The notes beneath the pieces were generated by a model. That model saw nothing but the letters and a program-made list of their open reading frames with translations. It made no database searches and was not told the origin of the DNA. Of a DNA stretch of 64,000 bases, positions 26,975 to 37,819 are shown one piece after another. Made by a program: the position numbers and the translations under genes. Source of the stretch: Tranzscheliella williamsii (Eukaryota > Basidiomycota > Ustilaginomycetes > Ustilaginales > Ustilaginaceae); the NCBI GenBank assembly GCA_023212725.1, contig JALBYF010000054.1, positions 62,001 to 126,000 on the forward strand, written 5' to 3'. Each line of letters starts with the position of its first letter. The stretch's first letter is position 1.

Positions 26975-27946
26975 TCAGAGGCGTGTCTCCTTGCCTAGAT
27001 CCCATGGTCGCACACCTGACCGCGGCGGGGAAGAGTCTCTTCTGTGTCTGGCTCGGCGATGCCGCCGCGCTGTGCCGTCTCGGACGGCTTCCGACGCATA
27101 GCCAGGCGGTGTCCGATCGCGGTGATCAGCACTGTCGTGGTTGCTCCTCCGATCTCGGGATGGTGAGCGGCTCCTCTCGCGCTTCGTCCTGGTCTTATCG
27201 TGTCCGCCTGAGGGGCAGTCCTTTGTGCTGTGCTTTGCTCGCTTCTTTCGCTGTTCGCGTTCGGCACGGATCCGATCGCGTTCTGCTTTCCTCTCGCGCT
27301 TTGCGGCCCGCGCTGCCTGGCGCTCGTCGATGGATGTGTTGGTGGCTTGAGCCAAGCGCGCAACACTGGCTGACGAGGCAGGGCCGACGTCGAAAGAGGG
27401 ATCATAGTGCTCGTCGAAATACTTGTCCATCCTCGACGGTATATCAGCAGCGACTGTCTTGTCGTTTTGTTCTGGCGGAACACGACGGATTTGGCGAGGA
27501 GGTACGTCCTGCGTGTATCTGATGACTTTGTTGTCGGGCGTGCCGTGGATGTTGGCTGCGCGAGGCGGGCTGTGAGTAGGTGTGCGTGAGGTTGTGTCGG
27601 CGGAGAGCCGTTGCTGGATTGGTGCGTGGTGTGGCTCGCGGACCTGCTGGCGCAGGAGCGCATGGTTGTGGCCCTCTACATTGCGCAGCATCGAGGCGAG
27701 GAAGGTCTTGTTCGTGCTGTGCGCGCGTCGGCTCCCGCCGGCCTCCGCATCCTGCTCCAGATACGCACCGATGCCCTCTGCACCATACCGCTCCGTCTGC
27801 TTCTGCGAGCGCTGTACAATCAGCTCGGCGACGTACGCGTCCAGCTCGTCATCCGCCACAGAAGAAGGAATCGCCTCCATCAGCCGCGAGAGCCGCATCG
27901 CACTTCCGCCCCCCCCCATCGATGCTCCCGCCAGCGACGACGACAT
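26975..27946 (-). CDS. Unknown basic Arg/Ser-rich protein, possibly nuclear or splicing-related
   Basis: 323 residues from the ATG at 27944-27946; the frame extends eight codons through a GTG. Not recognised as a named family. The N-terminal part is helical (RLSRLMEAIPSSVADDELDAY, 17-37), then NKTFLASMLRNVEGHNHALL (about 79-98), which looks like a conserved block. A short PPRQIRRVPPEQND region and a PSRMDKYFDEHYDPSFD motif (about 171-187) follow. The C-terminal third is a highly basic coiled coil (AARAAKRERKAERDRIRAER) and an RS/RD-type tail (RERSRSPSRDRRS). The composition resembles spliceosome-associated proteins. I do not assign a function. Confidence 0.72.
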   Translation of the reverse strand: MSSSLAGASMGGGGSAMRLSRLMEAIPSSVADDELDAYVAELIVQRSQKQTERYGAEGIGAYLEQDAEAGGSRRAHSTNKTFLASMLRNVEGHNHALLRQQVREPHHAPIQQRLSADTTSRTPTHSPPRAANIHGTPDNKVIRYTQDVPPRQIRRVPPEQNDKTVAADIPSRMDKYFDEHYDPSFDVGPASSASVARLAQATNTSIDERQAARAAKRERKAERDRIRAEREQRKKRAKHSTKDCPSGGHDKTRTKRERSRSPSRDRRSNHDSADHRDRTPPGYASEAVRDGTARRHRRARHRRDSSPPRSGVRPWDLGKETRL

Positions 27947-28335
27947 CTCCTCCCGATACCTACCATACACCGGCCGCTATCAAGCTGCTGCGCAATCGGA
28001 CGAGCATAACAGCCACAGCGAATGGTAATCATCGCGAACCAAGCACCGTACTTATATCCGCATCCCACTACCTTCAGATCATAGTGAAATTGTGAATATA
28101 TTCGACCAACCGTTGGAATTGTAATCCCACCCGTGAATTTGTGATTCGTTTCTATCCATGGTGCATATAGCTGGAAGTGGAGGCTTCTTCCTGCTGCTCC
28201 GAGTGCGACTTCTCACTCAAGACTATACCACAACACTCACGCTAACGTCTTGTATTCTCCAGAGAGGGGTTCTGCAGAAGGGCCTTCGCTTGTAGGCTTT
28301 GGAGCGGGCCATCCGACTGCTTCGTGGGACCTGTT
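27947..28335. other. Divergent intergenic, about 390 bp
   Basis: Between the basic protein gene (-) and the AAR2-like gene (+). It contains several TTGTGATT/GTGAATT-like hexamers around 28083-28150, a motif type seen elsewhere in this window's intergenic DNA. No RNA gene or other feature was recognised. Confidence 0.35.
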
Positions 28336-29964
28336 ATGACAGCCGTTAGCATCACACAAGAGGAGGCTCGGAAGCTTTTTGACCGGTCGGGCTTTCTGTT
28401 GCTTGAAGGCCTCCCTGCCCACACACAGATCGCTGTCGATGGGCATCCAGCTGGCTACTTGACCAGCGACAGCTTTCGCGGCATCAAGTTCCTGCCTTCT
28501 GGCTGGCATTGTATCTCGTGGACTCTCAGTGCTCCTACAGATGGAGAAATCCACACGGAAGCGCCGGCGACGCCACAGTTCGCTGGCGAAGGAGCCATTA
28601 CGAATGTCTCCCTTCGCTGGTTCGGCGAAGGTGAGGTGGCAATTCGGCACCTTGACCGGACTAGGCAGCAGCTGACTGCTCCCCACCTGATCGGAAAGGC
28701 AAACGATAGGGTACGAAGGCGGCTGAAACGAACGTCGGAAGGTTGTTCTGTCGTGCCATCCATCGCGTCGCGAGATCTTCTCAAGGGCATCGACGACAAG
28801 CTTCTACCATATCCGCAGGAGACACAGCCGAAATGGCGCCGCGCAACGGACCACCTGACTCTCCATGGTGGGCGGGTGGGCAGAGCTGTCGTGGCGAAAG
28901 TGCTCGGCGTCGAGGACGAAACCGGCGACGCCAAAGTGGACAGTATGGCGGCAGGTCCAAGCTCACATGGCGATAGACAGGCCGAGAGCATTCAACAGAC
29001 GGGCAATCTAGGCCGCGTGGAACGTGGCAAGCTGATCTGGGGAAGGTCGAGGCGGCTGTCAGAAGAAGAACCTGAAACGTTCGAAGTGCTCCCTACCGAT
29101 GATGAACCGAGGTATGCACTGAGGGCTTCCTCAGCAGACCAAGACGTTGCCAGGGTCTCGAAGCGTAAGAGAGAGGTTGAGACGGACAACAAGATCGCCG
29201 ACGCCCAGGTCACGGACTCTGTGCCGTACGACAGCGATGAAAACGTGATCCGATTTACCGATTTTGATCTGCGGCGGAGCTGGCCGCCCGAATCCGTGGG
29301 CGCCGACATCACCAGGTGGAGCCAAGACAAGAGCTGGCTGCTGGCTGACACCATGGCGCGAGCACGTATGGCGACTCCGTGCGAAAGCGAACCTAGCCAC
29401 GAACCAATACTGTGCGAATTCGAGCTGGCTTTTGTTCTGTTTCTCATGTCGCACAACGGCTACTGCTGGGATCACTGGAAACAGCTGGTGGCTTTGGTCT
29501 GCCGCTCATCCTCGTCCATCGGCGCCACCCTAGGATGGGATGTTCATCCATCTATGGCCACAAATGGCGCTGCAAATCTTGCGAAACAGCCCGACCTCGG
29601 ATTTCATACAGCGTTTCTCAATGCGATGTCGGCTCAATTCGACCTCCTGCAAACTGACTTTTGGTCAGTACAGAGTCTACCAGCCGACGAGGACTGGCTG
29701 TTGAAAGAGCTGCAGCATCTGCGAGCCAGTATCGGACGCGCGCTGGTCGCCAGAGGAGCTGTACACCCCGTCTCGACGACAAAGCCCGAACGGGCCCACG
29801 ACATTCAGGCGCAAGCACTTGTAGAAGCGTGGCGAAAGCTCTCGCACCTGGCGCTTCGCAAATTCACTTGGCAGCTCGACAAACGCCTCGACGAGGAGGC
29901 TGAGGTGGACGTGGACTTGGAAGCTGAGGAAGGCGAGGATGCCCCCATAGTCGTCGATCTCTGA
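28336..29964 (+). CDS. AAR2: AAR2-type U5 snRNP assembly factor
   Basis: 542 residues from the ATG at 28336 (the frame extends four codons upstream only through a GTG). The N-terminal domain has FDRSGFLLLEGLPAHTQIAV and FRGIKFLPSGWHCISW, the two strand blocks typical of Aar2. The C-terminal helical domain has CEFELAFVLFLMSHNGY followed by WDHWKQLVALVCRS and LLQTDFWSVQSLPADEDWLL, matching the family's characteristic repeat. In yeast Aar2 holds Prp8 in a cytoplasmic U5 snRNP precursor until Brr2 replaces it. A long disordered insert (about 130-310, with many charged residues) makes it longer than yeast Aar2 (355), as in other basidiomycetes. An acidic tail (EEAEVDVDLEAEEGEDA) ends the protein. 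It shares a splicing theme with PRP5 further right but is not clustered with it. Confidence 0.87.
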   Translation: MTAVSITQEEARKLFDRSGFLLLEGLPAHTQIAVDGHPAGYLTSDSFRGIKFLPSGWHCISWTLSAPTDGEIHTEAPATPQFAGEGAITNVSLRWFGEGEVAIRHLDRTRQQLTAPHLIGKANDRVRRRLKRTSEGCSVVPSIASRDLLKGIDDKLLPYPQETQPKWRRATDHLTLHGGRVGRAVVAKVLGVEDETGDAKVDSMAAGPSSHGDRQAESIQQTGNLGRVERGKLIWGRSRRLSEEEPETFEVLPTDDEPRYALRASSADQDVARVSKRKREVETDNKIADAQVTDSVPYDSDENVIRFTDFDLRRSWPPESVGADITRWSQDKSWLLADTMARARMATPCESEPSHEPILCEFELAFVLFLMSHNGYCWDHWKQLVALVCRSSSSIGATLGWDVHPSMATNGAANLAKQPDLGFHTAFLNAMSAQFDLLQTDFWSVQSLPADEDWLLKELQHLRASIGRALVARGAVHPVSTTKPERAHDIQAQALVEAWRKLSHLALRKFTWQLDKRLDEEAEVDVDLEAEEGEDAPIVVDL

Positions 29965-30299
29965 TACCTTGTCTGTCAGCGCCTTTTTGCAGAGGAATAT
30001 TAGATCTAACAGTGTTCGATCGAGTTGAGTCTGTGCAGTCTGAGTGAGTACGTGAAGGTTGTGGGTGGCTCCAGCGTTGCTGCATATTTTCAATTCAGTT
30101 TCGGTGTCAGCTTGAAATCATCCATATTTCTCGATTCAGTTAAGCCTAATCAAACGTGACGTGTTGTTCTTTCTGCAAAGCCTCTAACATGAACGGCGGC
30201 GCGATCAATGATTCCTTCTCCCTCTTCGCAACCATCGACAACCGTCCTCTTCCCATTCAACACCGCTCTTCTTGTACAGTCTGATGGTGACTGGCGAGG
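29965..30299. other. Intergenic, about 335 bp
   Basis: Between the AAR2-like stop and the Arf GEF start, both on the + strand. The first half is AT-richer. Nothing else recognised. Confidence 0.35.
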
Positions 30300-33200
30300 A
30301 TGTCGACTCTACAACAAAGATCAGCGGCAGGTTCGACCGCCGCGTCGCGCTCGGCCACTCCGACCGGTCATCGGCGTTCTGCTCATGTGTCAGCGGGGCT
30401 CAACACGCCGACCAGATCCAACAGCATGGCTACCGCCGATGCCTCTCGAACCGCATCTAGGTCGCGTCTTCAAGCGCATGGTTTGCATCTGGTCCTTTCA
30501 GAGATATCGGCAATTACATCCGTAATGCGCAAGGTGACGAGGTGGAACGCATCCTCTTCTGCAGCTCTCCACCGCCTCACATCGTATAGTTATTCGAGCG
30601 CAGTAGCGCCCCAAGCCGCCAACGCCCCCAGGCTTCAAAGCCACACGGCTAGTACTCTCACCGCTGCAGCTTCCGCAAATGGTGCGAGCCCAATAGCTGA
30701 CCTGCCCAAGCCCGGAGCAGGCCTGGGGCCCAGCATGGGTCTTCGCACCACACAGAAAAGTGATGCGGATGCGGACGCTCCCAGTGCGGCGGCCAGAAGG
30801 CTCGGATTCTCTCCGAGCTCCGACGGAAAGGAGGATCCTGTCAGCCTCCTGTCAGCATTTGCGCTGCTCAAAGCTCAGCTTCGAGCCAGTCCTGACTTCT
30901 CCGCCTTTCCATTACCATTGCTGCTTGCACCTTTCCTCAAAGTGATCCTCAGCCCGCGAACGTCAGCTCCGGTGACTTCGGTCGCCCTTCAAGCCGTCCA
31001 TAGGTTCCTCATCTACGGTATTGTGCGTTCGTCCGCTCCCGGCGCTCAGCTTGCCATCGCCGAAATCGCCCATGCTACCAGTCATTGTCGATTCGAAGCG
31101 TCCGACTCTACCACGGACGAACTCGTCCTTGTTCGAATCCTTGCTGTCATGCGAGAGCTGATTTGCGAGCCCGCCGACGCAACCGCGCCCTTGCCTCACC
31201 TCGCCGAAGACATACAGGATGGTAGTTTCCCACGTCCACAAGCCTTCGGCGACTGCCTCGGCGATGACAGCATCTGCGAAATGATGGAAACGGGCTTGTC
31301 CATGTGCTGCCAAACACGCCTCTCTGAGGTGCTTCGTCGGACCGCTGAGATCTCGATGACCGCCATGGTGCGAGCGCTTTTCAGCCGACTTTCCTCGCTT
31401 CCCACCACCTCGGACGAGTTCTTCTCGACGCAGCCAGGGATACCCGAGCAAGAGCCGGAACATGCAACACTGGCAGCAGATCCCGTTGGAGAGGATGCCG
31501 AACTCGACGAGAGGAGGCTCAGGAGAATGACCATGCCGGATCCCACCAGTAGTGCCTTCCCTGCCGCCGCCGCTCAGGTCTTGGAGCAGCTTCGAGCGAT
31601 CGGCGAGGATGAAGAAGGAAAGGAGGAAGAGGCTTCCAACAGCGCTGTTGCCTCCAGCGAGACGGAGGAGGCGTCCGAACTGAACCAATCAACGCAACAG
31701 CCTCCAGCCTCCGAACACCTTGAGGGGTCCAATGAGGAGGCCGGCACAGCTGCCACGAACTCGGAGGAAGATCCTGAACCGGCTACTGAGGAAATGCGAG
31801 CACCTGAAGTGGTTGCCGAACAGACGACGGCATTTGCACCCCTCGATGTCCAGCCATATGGGCTTCCAGCTATTAGAGAGGTTCTCCGCGTGGTCATCTC
31901 GCTGCTGGAGCCAAGTAACCTTCAACATACCGATACTATGCGAAGGCTTGGGATTGCTATCTTGACTTCGATCTTTGAGACCTCTGGCAGGTCCATCGGC
32001 CGCTTCCCGTCCCTCCGGGTGCTCGTACAGGACACTGCATGCAAGTATCTGTTCATTCTGGCGAGGAGCGACGATACGCTCAGTCTCTCCCTTAGCTTGC
32101 GGTGCATCACCATGATCTTTGAGACCATGCGCGAGCATCTGAAGCTGCAACATGAACTCTTCCTCACCTTCCTGATGGATCGACTAGCACCGACGTTTCC
32201 TCTCCCTTTGGAACCTTGGAACGAGCGGACCTTTGATAGCGTATCCAAGCGGGCGCTCGCGGCCGAGGCTATCAGTAGAACGGGCACGCCAGATCTCCAT
32301 CTCCCAGCGCCTCCTCCTCCGCCACCACCCGCACCACCTCTGCCAAGATCCTCCGACAGAGCACCTGCCTCGGGCGAGGCCCGCGAGCTGCTCTTAGAGA
32401 GCCTCAGTTTGCTCTTCCGCAACTTTGATGCTGAACGCCCGTCCGAGTACCTGGTGGACTTGTACATCAACTATGATTGCGACATCGATTGCGAGAATAT
32501 GTACGAAAAAGTGGTCCATTTCCTCTGCCGAAGTATACACGCTGCCAATCCTCAGCACCCGACTTTGCAGGACAGCGTCCAGCTCTTCGCTTTGGATGCT
32601 TTGCTCTCCTTCATCACCGCACTCACTGATCGCAATGAGGAGAGGAGGTCAAGTTCGACGGGGACGCTTCCCGGTGATCTCTCGGTCACTTCACTTGCTC
32701 ATCAGAAGGGCAAGAAAGCTGCTGTTCTGGCTGGCGCCGCTCGCTTCAACGCGAAACCCAAGGATGGCCTCGCCTTCCTCGAGAAAGAGGGTCTGCTAGA
32801 CTATGGTGACGAATCTCTGACTCGTGAGCAGCGCATCGCGAGGTTTTTGAAGGAGTGTCCGCGGCTGGACAAGAAGCTGATCGGAGACTACATCGGTCGT
32901 CCTGACAACGTCAAGGTGCTCGAGGCTTTCGTCAGTCTTTTCGACTTTAAGAATAAACCCATCGCCGAGGCGTTGCGAGAGATGCTGGAGAGCTTCAGGC
33001 TTCCTGGCGAGTCGCAGCAGATCGAACGCATTACACAGACGTTCGCTGCCACCTACTTTGCGGCGCAGCCCGAGGGGATTAACAGCGAGGATGCGGTCTT
33101 CATCCTGGCTTTCTCCGTAATCATGCTGAACACTGACCTGCACAATCCTCAGAACAAGCGTCGCATGACGGTCGAAGACTATCGCAAGAACCTGCGCGGC

Positions 33201-35708
33201 GTCAATGGCGGCGAAAACTTCGGCCTCGAATTGACCGGTACCATCTATGAAAGCATCCGGAAGCGAGAGATCGTGATGCCGGAAGAACACGCCGGTCAGC
33301 TTGGCTTCGAGTACGCCTGGAAGGAGCTGCTCCGACGATCACGGACAGCTGGCAATCTTGTCGCCTGCGACACCTCTGCATTCGACCGGAGTATGTTTGA
33401 GGCCACATGGAAGCCGATCCTCTCTAGCGTTGCCTTTGCCTTTTCCACGTTTGCAGATGAATATATGGTCGAACGTGCCATTTCGGGGATTCGCCAGTGC
33501 GGCATCCTCGCCTCCGAGTTCGACATGATTGAAGTCTTTGACTTTATGGTGCATACGCTCGCCAGCGCCACTGGCTTGCTGGACAGCTCCGTCTCCCAGA
33601 CTCTGACTAGCAATCCAACGATCGAGGTCGAGAATCAACAAATTACTGTCAGTCCTCTTTCGACACGCTTCGGCGTGAATTTCAAGGGTCAGCTCGCCGC
33701 GGTCGTCCTATTCACGATCGCCAACGGCAATGTGGATGCCATCCGCACAGGCTGGACGGACCTTTTCGAGATATTCAAGAATCTCTTTGCCCACGGCATG
33801 CTGCCCGCTTCCATGGTGCAGATGGAAGATCTGTCCGACGGTCCCGTTGCGATCCCGTTCAAGCCTAAAAAGATTCCCGGGCCGTCGCCGCAAGATCCTC
33901 GTGCTCAAGGCGGGGGACTGTTCAGCACGCTCTCGTCGTATCTACTCTCGCCGTATTCATCGAGCAGCGAGCCGGCGCTGTACGAGGCTACCCCCGAAGA
34001 CATCGAGGCAACGCTGAGCTCGGTTGACTGCATTTCCTCCTGCCGCATCGAAGAGCTGTGGCAGCAGATACAGCGTCTTGGCACCGAGTCGCATCTCTGT
34101 GCGGTCCACTACCTTCGATTCTTGGTCGAGGCCTTGACGGTCGAGAAAGTTCTCTTGCGCGAATCGGACCGTTGGACGGGCGATGGCACGTCGACGCCGA
34201 ATAGCGCGGTCAACAACGGTTCCTCGAGCAGCCTGGCTACCCCATCTGCCGGGCAGAATGGACCGGTGGGCGGATTGCCTCTGAACTACGATCCACGTGC
34301 GGTGTTCCTGCTAGAGCTCTTGACCAAGCTGGTTGTTTCCTCGCCCGTTTCGATGGTGTCCGAGACGTGGCCGTGGGTGTCGGAGCATATCTCGGCAGTG
34401 CTGCGCAACGCCAAGTCGTATCACCCGATGACCGTCGAGCGGGAAGTGGCAGCTCTGCTCCGGATCATCAACGTGGCGGCGGACGATGAGGGCCTGCGCG
34501 ACCAGATCTTCCTCTCGCTGGACCTGCTCCGAGCTCTGCCGGTCGAGATCCGGATCTCGGGTTCGAAGCAGCTGCTGGCCGGGTTGCAGCGGATTCTGGC
34601 GGCGCATCCCGGCTTTGTCCGTTCGCACACAGAGTGGAGCCTGGTCTTTGCGCTGATCGCCGACAACTCGAACATGCGCAATGCGGACTCGGCACGGCTC
34701 GCGTTCGAGGTGACTAGACTGTCGGTGGCAGGGCCGGCGGCGGACGGCGCGGACAGGCATGCGGGGCGCTTCCCGGCGGTGAGCGCGGACAACTTTATGG
34801 CGGCGGTGGCGCAGCTGGTCGAGTTTGCCAACGGGGCGGACACGGCGGCGTGGCGCAACATGATTGTGCGCGAGTCGCCGCAGCGGCGCACGACGCTGAC
34901 CGAGAAGAAGGAGATGGCCGAGGCGGAAAAGGTGCAGCAGGAGCGCGGGGTGGAGGCGGTGGAGGTGCTTGAGGGGCTCAAGGTCGAGGTTCCGCGGTTG
35001 GTGGCGGGTGAGGTAGGCGAGGTGGATGACGAGGCGGGCGAGGTGTGGGGGCGGTACTGGCTGGCGCTGCTGTCAGGGTTGGCGCGGCAGTGGGTCAACG
35101 CGCACGCGCCCGTGCGCAGTGCGGCGGTGACGCTGCTGCAGCGCGTGCTGATGGCGGGCGAGCTGACCCACGCTGCCCCGCGCGCCCCCGCGCTCGTGCG
35201 CGTCGTCTTTGGCGCCACCCTGTTCCCGCTCATGGAGGAGCTGCTCAAGCCGCAGGTCTACCAGCTCGACCCGCCCTCCGCCGGCAACCGCCACGGCGGC
35301 ATGCTCGAGGTCCGCATCCGCGCTTCGGCCCTCCTCTGCAAAACCTTCCTCCACCTCCTCCCCCACCTCACCCCCGCCCCCGACACACTCGCACCCCTCT
35401 GGATGGACATCCTCGACTTCATGGACCGCATGATTAACTCCACCGGCGGCCACGCAGCACGCCGCACACCCCTCACCGAGGCCATCCCCGAAAACCTCAA
35501 AAACGTCCTCCTCGTCCTTGCCGCCGCCGGCCTCCTCACCCCGTCCCCCGACGGCACTCCCCCCCAGAACCGCCTTTTCGCGCTCACCCACGACCGGCTC
35601 CAGCGCTTCCTCCCGGGTCTCGTCGACGAGGTCTTCCCCCCGCCCGCCCCCGCGTCCGCCCCCCCTCCCGCAGACGAGCAGCCCGCCCCCGACACACGCG
35701 CCGACTAA
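30300..35708 (+). CDS. GEA1: Sec7-domain Arf guanine-nucleotide exchange factor (Gea/GBF1 type)
   Basis: 1,802 residues, single exon. Order: a disordered head; a DCB dimerisation domain (about 60-300, with SEISAITSVMRKVTRW near 67-82); an acidic insert (about 430-520); a HUS region (about 520-730); a proline run PAPPPPPPPAPPLP near 665-680; the Sec7 domain (about 815-1005); and C-terminal HDS helical repeats. The catalytic glutamic finger is Glu904 in FRLPGESQQIER, and FSVIMLNTDLHNPQNK is intact. It activates Arf1 at the early Golgi for COPI coat assembly and is expected to be a brefeldin A target. The large-GEF layout fits Gea1/Gea2/GBF1 better than Sec7/BIG, which lacks the YDCDIDCENMYE arrangement seen here just before Sec7. 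The extreme C-terminus is Pro/Ala-rich. The symbol is by analogy with yeast. Confidence 0.93.
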   Translation: MSTLQQRSAAGSTAASRSATPTGHRRSAHVSAGLNTPTRSNSMATADASRTASRSRLQAHGLHLVLSEISAITSVMRKVTRWNASSSAALHRLTSYSYSSAVAPQAANAPRLQSHTASTLTAAASANGASPIADLPKPGAGLGPSMGLRTTQKSDADADAPSAAARRLGFSPSSDGKEDPVSLLSAFALLKAQLRASPDFSAFPLPLLLAPFLKVILSPRTSAPVTSVALQAVHRFLIYGIVRSSAPGAQLAIAEIAHATSHCRFEASDSTTDELVLVRILAVMRELICEPADATAPLPHLAEDIQDGSFPRPQAFGDCLGDDSICEMMETGLSMCCQTRLSEVLRRTAEISMTAMVRALFSRLSSLPTTSDEFFSTQPGIPEQEPEHATLAADPVGEDAELDERRLRRMTMPDPTSSAFPAAAAQVLEQLRAIGEDEEGKEEEASNSAVASSETEEASELNQSTQQPPASEHLEGSNEEAGTAATNSEEDPEPATEEMRAPEVVAEQTTAFAPLDVQPYGLPAIREVLRVVISLLEPSNLQHTDTMRRLGIAILTSIFETSGRSIGRFPSLRVLVQDTACKYLFILARSDDTLSLSLSLRCITMIFETMREHLKLQHELFLTFLMDRLAPTFPLPLEPWNERTFDSVSKRALAAEAISRTGTPDLHLPAPPPPPPPAPPLPRSSDRAPASGEARELLLESLSLLFRNFDAERPSEYLVDLYINYDCDIDCENMYEKVVHFLCRSIHAANPQHPTLQDSVQLFALDALLSFITALTDRNEERRSSSTGTLPGDLSVTSLAHQKGKKAAVLAGAARFNAKPKDGLAFLEKEGLLDYGDESLTREQRIARFLKECPRLDKKLIGDYIGRPDNVKVLEAFVSLFDFKNKPIAEALREMLESFRLPGESQQIERITQTFAATYFAAQPEGINSEDAVFILAFSVIMLNTDLHNPQNKRRMTVEDYRKNLRGVNGGENFGLELTGTIYESIRKREIVMPEEHAGQLGFEYAWKELLRRSRTAGNLVACDTSAFDRSMFEATWKPILSSVAFAFSTFADEYMVERAISGIRQCGILASEFDMIEVFDFMVHTLASATGLLDSSVSQTLTSNPTIEVENQQITVSPLSTRFGVNFKGQLAAVVLFTIANGNVDAIRTGWTDLFEIFKNLFAHGMLPASMVQMEDLSDGPVAIPFKPKKIPGPSPQDPRAQGGGLFSTLSSYLLSPYSSSSEPALYEATPEDIEATLSSVDCISSCRIEELWQQIQRLGTESHLCAVHYLRFLVEALTVEKVLLRESDRWTGDGTSTPNSAVNNGSSSSLATPSAGQNGPVGGLPLNYDPRAVFLLELLTKLVVSSPVSMVSETWPWVSEHISAVLRNAKSYHPMTVEREVAALLRIINVAADDEGLRDQIFLSLDLLRALPVEIRISGSKQLLAGLQRILAAHPGFVRSHTEWSLVFALIADNSNMRNADSARLAFEVTRLSVAGPAADGADRHAGRFPAVSADNFMAAVAQLVEFANGADTAAWRNMIVRESPQRRTTLTEKKEMAEAEKVQQERGVEAVEVLEGLKVEVPRLVAGEVGEVDDEAGEVWGRYWLALLSGLARQWVNAHAPVRSAAVTLLQRVLMAGELTHAAPRAPALVRVVFGATLFPLMEELLKPQVYQLDPPSAGNRHGGMLEVRIRASALLCKTFLHLLPHLTPAPDTLAPLWMDILDFMDRMINSTGGHAARRTPLTEAIPENLKNVLLVLAAAGLLTPSPDGTPPQNRLFALTHDRLQRFLPGLVDEVFPPPAPASAPPPADEQPAPDTRAD

Positions 35709-35851
35709 ATCCGGTCGCACATTCACTGCACAATACGGAACCACAGACCATCAGTCCCGAGCTTGGAAGATGTGCGTGGTTGAGAACAGAGCTTGTGCGG
35801 CTCACAGACGGGCCTTACCGCGGCTGGGCAGGGTGGACGTGGCGAGTGCGG

Positions 35852-37819
35852 CTAGTACTGGCGCTTGAAGGGGGGGACGGGCTTGCACTCGGCCTCGTCG
35901 AGGGTGGTGTTGATGACGCCGCGGTAGTCGAGCTGGACGCGCTCGCCGTTGCCCTCGTGCTGCCAGGAGAGGGTGTGCTTCTGCCAGGTCTCGTCGTCGC
36001 GGTCCGGGAAGTCCTCGCGCGCGTGCGCGCCGCGCGACTCCTTGCGCGCAGCCGCCGAGTGCATCGTCTGCGCCGCACAGGTGAGCAGATTCTTGAGCTC
36101 GAGCGTCTCCACCAGATCCGAGTTCCAGATCATGCTCCGGTCCTGAATTGATACTTGCGGGAACGTCGAGTAGACCTGGTCGATCTTCTCTACCCCCTCG
36201 TCCAGCGTCTTTTGCGTTCGGAAGACGGCAGCATCCGACTGCATCACGCGCTGCATGTTGTTGCGGATCTCGGCCGTGGTCTTGGTGCCGTTGGCGTTGC
36301 GCGCCCAGTCCAGGTCGTTGATCGACTTGGCACCGGCGTCGCCCTTGAGCTCTTTGTGCGGCTTGCCGGGCGAGAGATTCTCCTTGATGTGGTTGGCACA
36401 CGCACGTCCAAAGACGACAATGTCAAGCAACGAGTTGGCACCCAGTCGGTTGGCACCGTGGACAGATACACAGGCGGTCTCGCCCGCAGCATAGAGGCCG
36501 GGGACGATCTTGTCCTTGCCGTCAGGACCTTGGGTGATCACCTCGCCGGTGTACTTGGTGGGGATGCCGCCCATGTTGTAGTGAACGGTAGGCAAAACGG
36601 GGATGGGCTCCTTGGTTACGTCAACACCGGCAAAGATGGCGGCGGTTTCAGAAATACCGGGCAGTCGCTCGTGAAGGACCTCCGGTGGCAAGTGAGAGAG
36701 CTGGAGGTAGATGTGATCCTTTTCGGGACCGACACCACGGCCCTCTCGGATCTCGATGGTCATGGAACGGGAGACAACGTCTCGCGAGGCAAGGTCCTTG
36801 GCGGTGGGGGCGTATCGCTCCATGAATCGCTCACCCTCTGAGTTGAGCAGATATCCTCCCTCGCCTCGGGAGCCCTCGGTGATGAGACAACCGGCACCGT
36901 AGATACCAGTGGGGTGGAACTGGACAAACTCAAGATCCTGGAGCGGAAGACCAGCTCGGGAGACCATAGCCATGCCGTCGCCGGTACAGGTGTGGGCAGA
37001 AGTGGCAGAGAAGTAGGCTCGGCCGTAGCCTCCAGTGGCAAGGACAGTCTTGTGGGCTCGGAAGCGGTGGATGGTGCCGTCCTCCATGTTGAGGGCGGTG
37101 ACACCGACACACTCGCCATCCTCCATGATGAGGTCCATAGCAAAGTATTCGATAAAGAAGTTGGTGTTGTGTCGGAGCGACTGGCCGTAGAGGGTGTGAA
37201 GCATGGCGTGTCCGGTTCGGTCGGCGGCGGCGGCACATCGGTAGGCCTGGCCACCCTTGCCAAAGTTGAGAGACTGGCCACCAAAGGCACGCTGGTAGAT
37301 CTTGCCGTCCTTGGTTCGGGAGAAGGGAAGACCAAAGTGCTCGAGCTCAATGACGGTTCGGGGCGCCTCTCTGCACATGTAGTGAATAGCGTCCTGGTCG
37401 CCGAGCCAGTCGGAGCCCTTGACGGTGTCGTACATGTGCCATCGCCAATCGTCCTCGGTCATGTTGCCCAGTGCTGCGTTGATACCTCCCTGTGCGGCTA
37501 CGGTGTGTGAGCGAGTGGGGAAGAGCTTGGTGATGCAGGCGGTGTTGAGACCGGCCTCGGCGAGACCAAAGGCGGCACGCAGACCGGAACCACCGGCACC
37601 GACGACAATGGCATCGTACTCGTGGTCAATAACGGGATACCCCTTTACGGCGTCGAGGGGCGAAGCGGCCTCCTTGGCTCGGAGTGGCTGGGATGCAATG
37701 ATGCGGGAGGCGGCGGCGGTGGAGTGGAAGCCTGCGGAGCGCTGGCAAGCGGCAACGAGGCTAGAGGCGGGTGCTCTCGCAACCGCCCGCGAAGCTCGCG
37801 AGAGAGATCCAAAGATCAT
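35852..37819 (-). CDS. SDH1: Succinate dehydrogenase flavoprotein subunit, mitochondrial
   Basis: 655 residues. A mitochondrial presequence (about 1-45, Arg/Ala/Ser-rich) precedes the FAD-binding site [12 protein letters not shown] (from 72). Covalent FAD attachment is expected at His105 in [10 protein letters not shown]. The substrate-site segments [20 protein letters not shown] and [20 protein letters not shown] are intact, and the C-terminus ends in the conserved PVPPFKRQY type. It oxidises succinate to fumarate in complex II of the inner membrane with Sdh2-4. It is convergent with the Arf GEF gene (about 140 bp between stop codons). The other subunits are not in this window. The ATG at 37817-37819 is the start. 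Confidence 0.98.
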   Translation of the reverse strand: MIFGSLSRASRAVARAPASSLVAACQRSAGFHSTAAASRIIASQPLRAKEAASPLDAVKGYPVIDHEYDAIVVGAGGSGLRAAFGLAEAGLNTACITKLFPTRSHTVAAQGGINAALGNMTEDDWRWHMYDTVKGSDWLGDQDAIHYMCREAPRTVIELEHFGLPFSRTKDGKIYQRAFGGQSLNFGKGGQAYRCAAAADRTGHAMLHTLYGQSLRHNTNFFIEYFAMDLIMEDGECVGVTALNMEDGTIHRFRAHKTVLATGGYGRAYFSATSAHTCTGDGMAMVSRAGLPLQDLEFVQFHPTGIYGAGCLITEGSRGEGGYLLNSEGERFMERYAPTAKDLASRDVVSRSMTIEIREGRGVGPEKDHIYLQLSHLPPEVLHERLPGISETAAIFAGVDVTKEPIPVLPTVHYNMGGIPTKYTGEVITQGPDGKDKIVPGLYAAGETACVSVHGANRLGANSLLDIVVFGRACANHIKENLSPGKPHKELKGDAGAKSINDLDWARNANGTKTTAEIRNNMQRVMQSDAAVFRTQKTLDEGVEKIDQVYSTFPQVSIQDRSMIWNSDLVETLELKNLLTCAAQTMHSAAARKESRGAHAREDFPDRDDETWQKHTLSWQHEGNGERVQLDYRGVINTTLDEAECKPVPPFKRQY

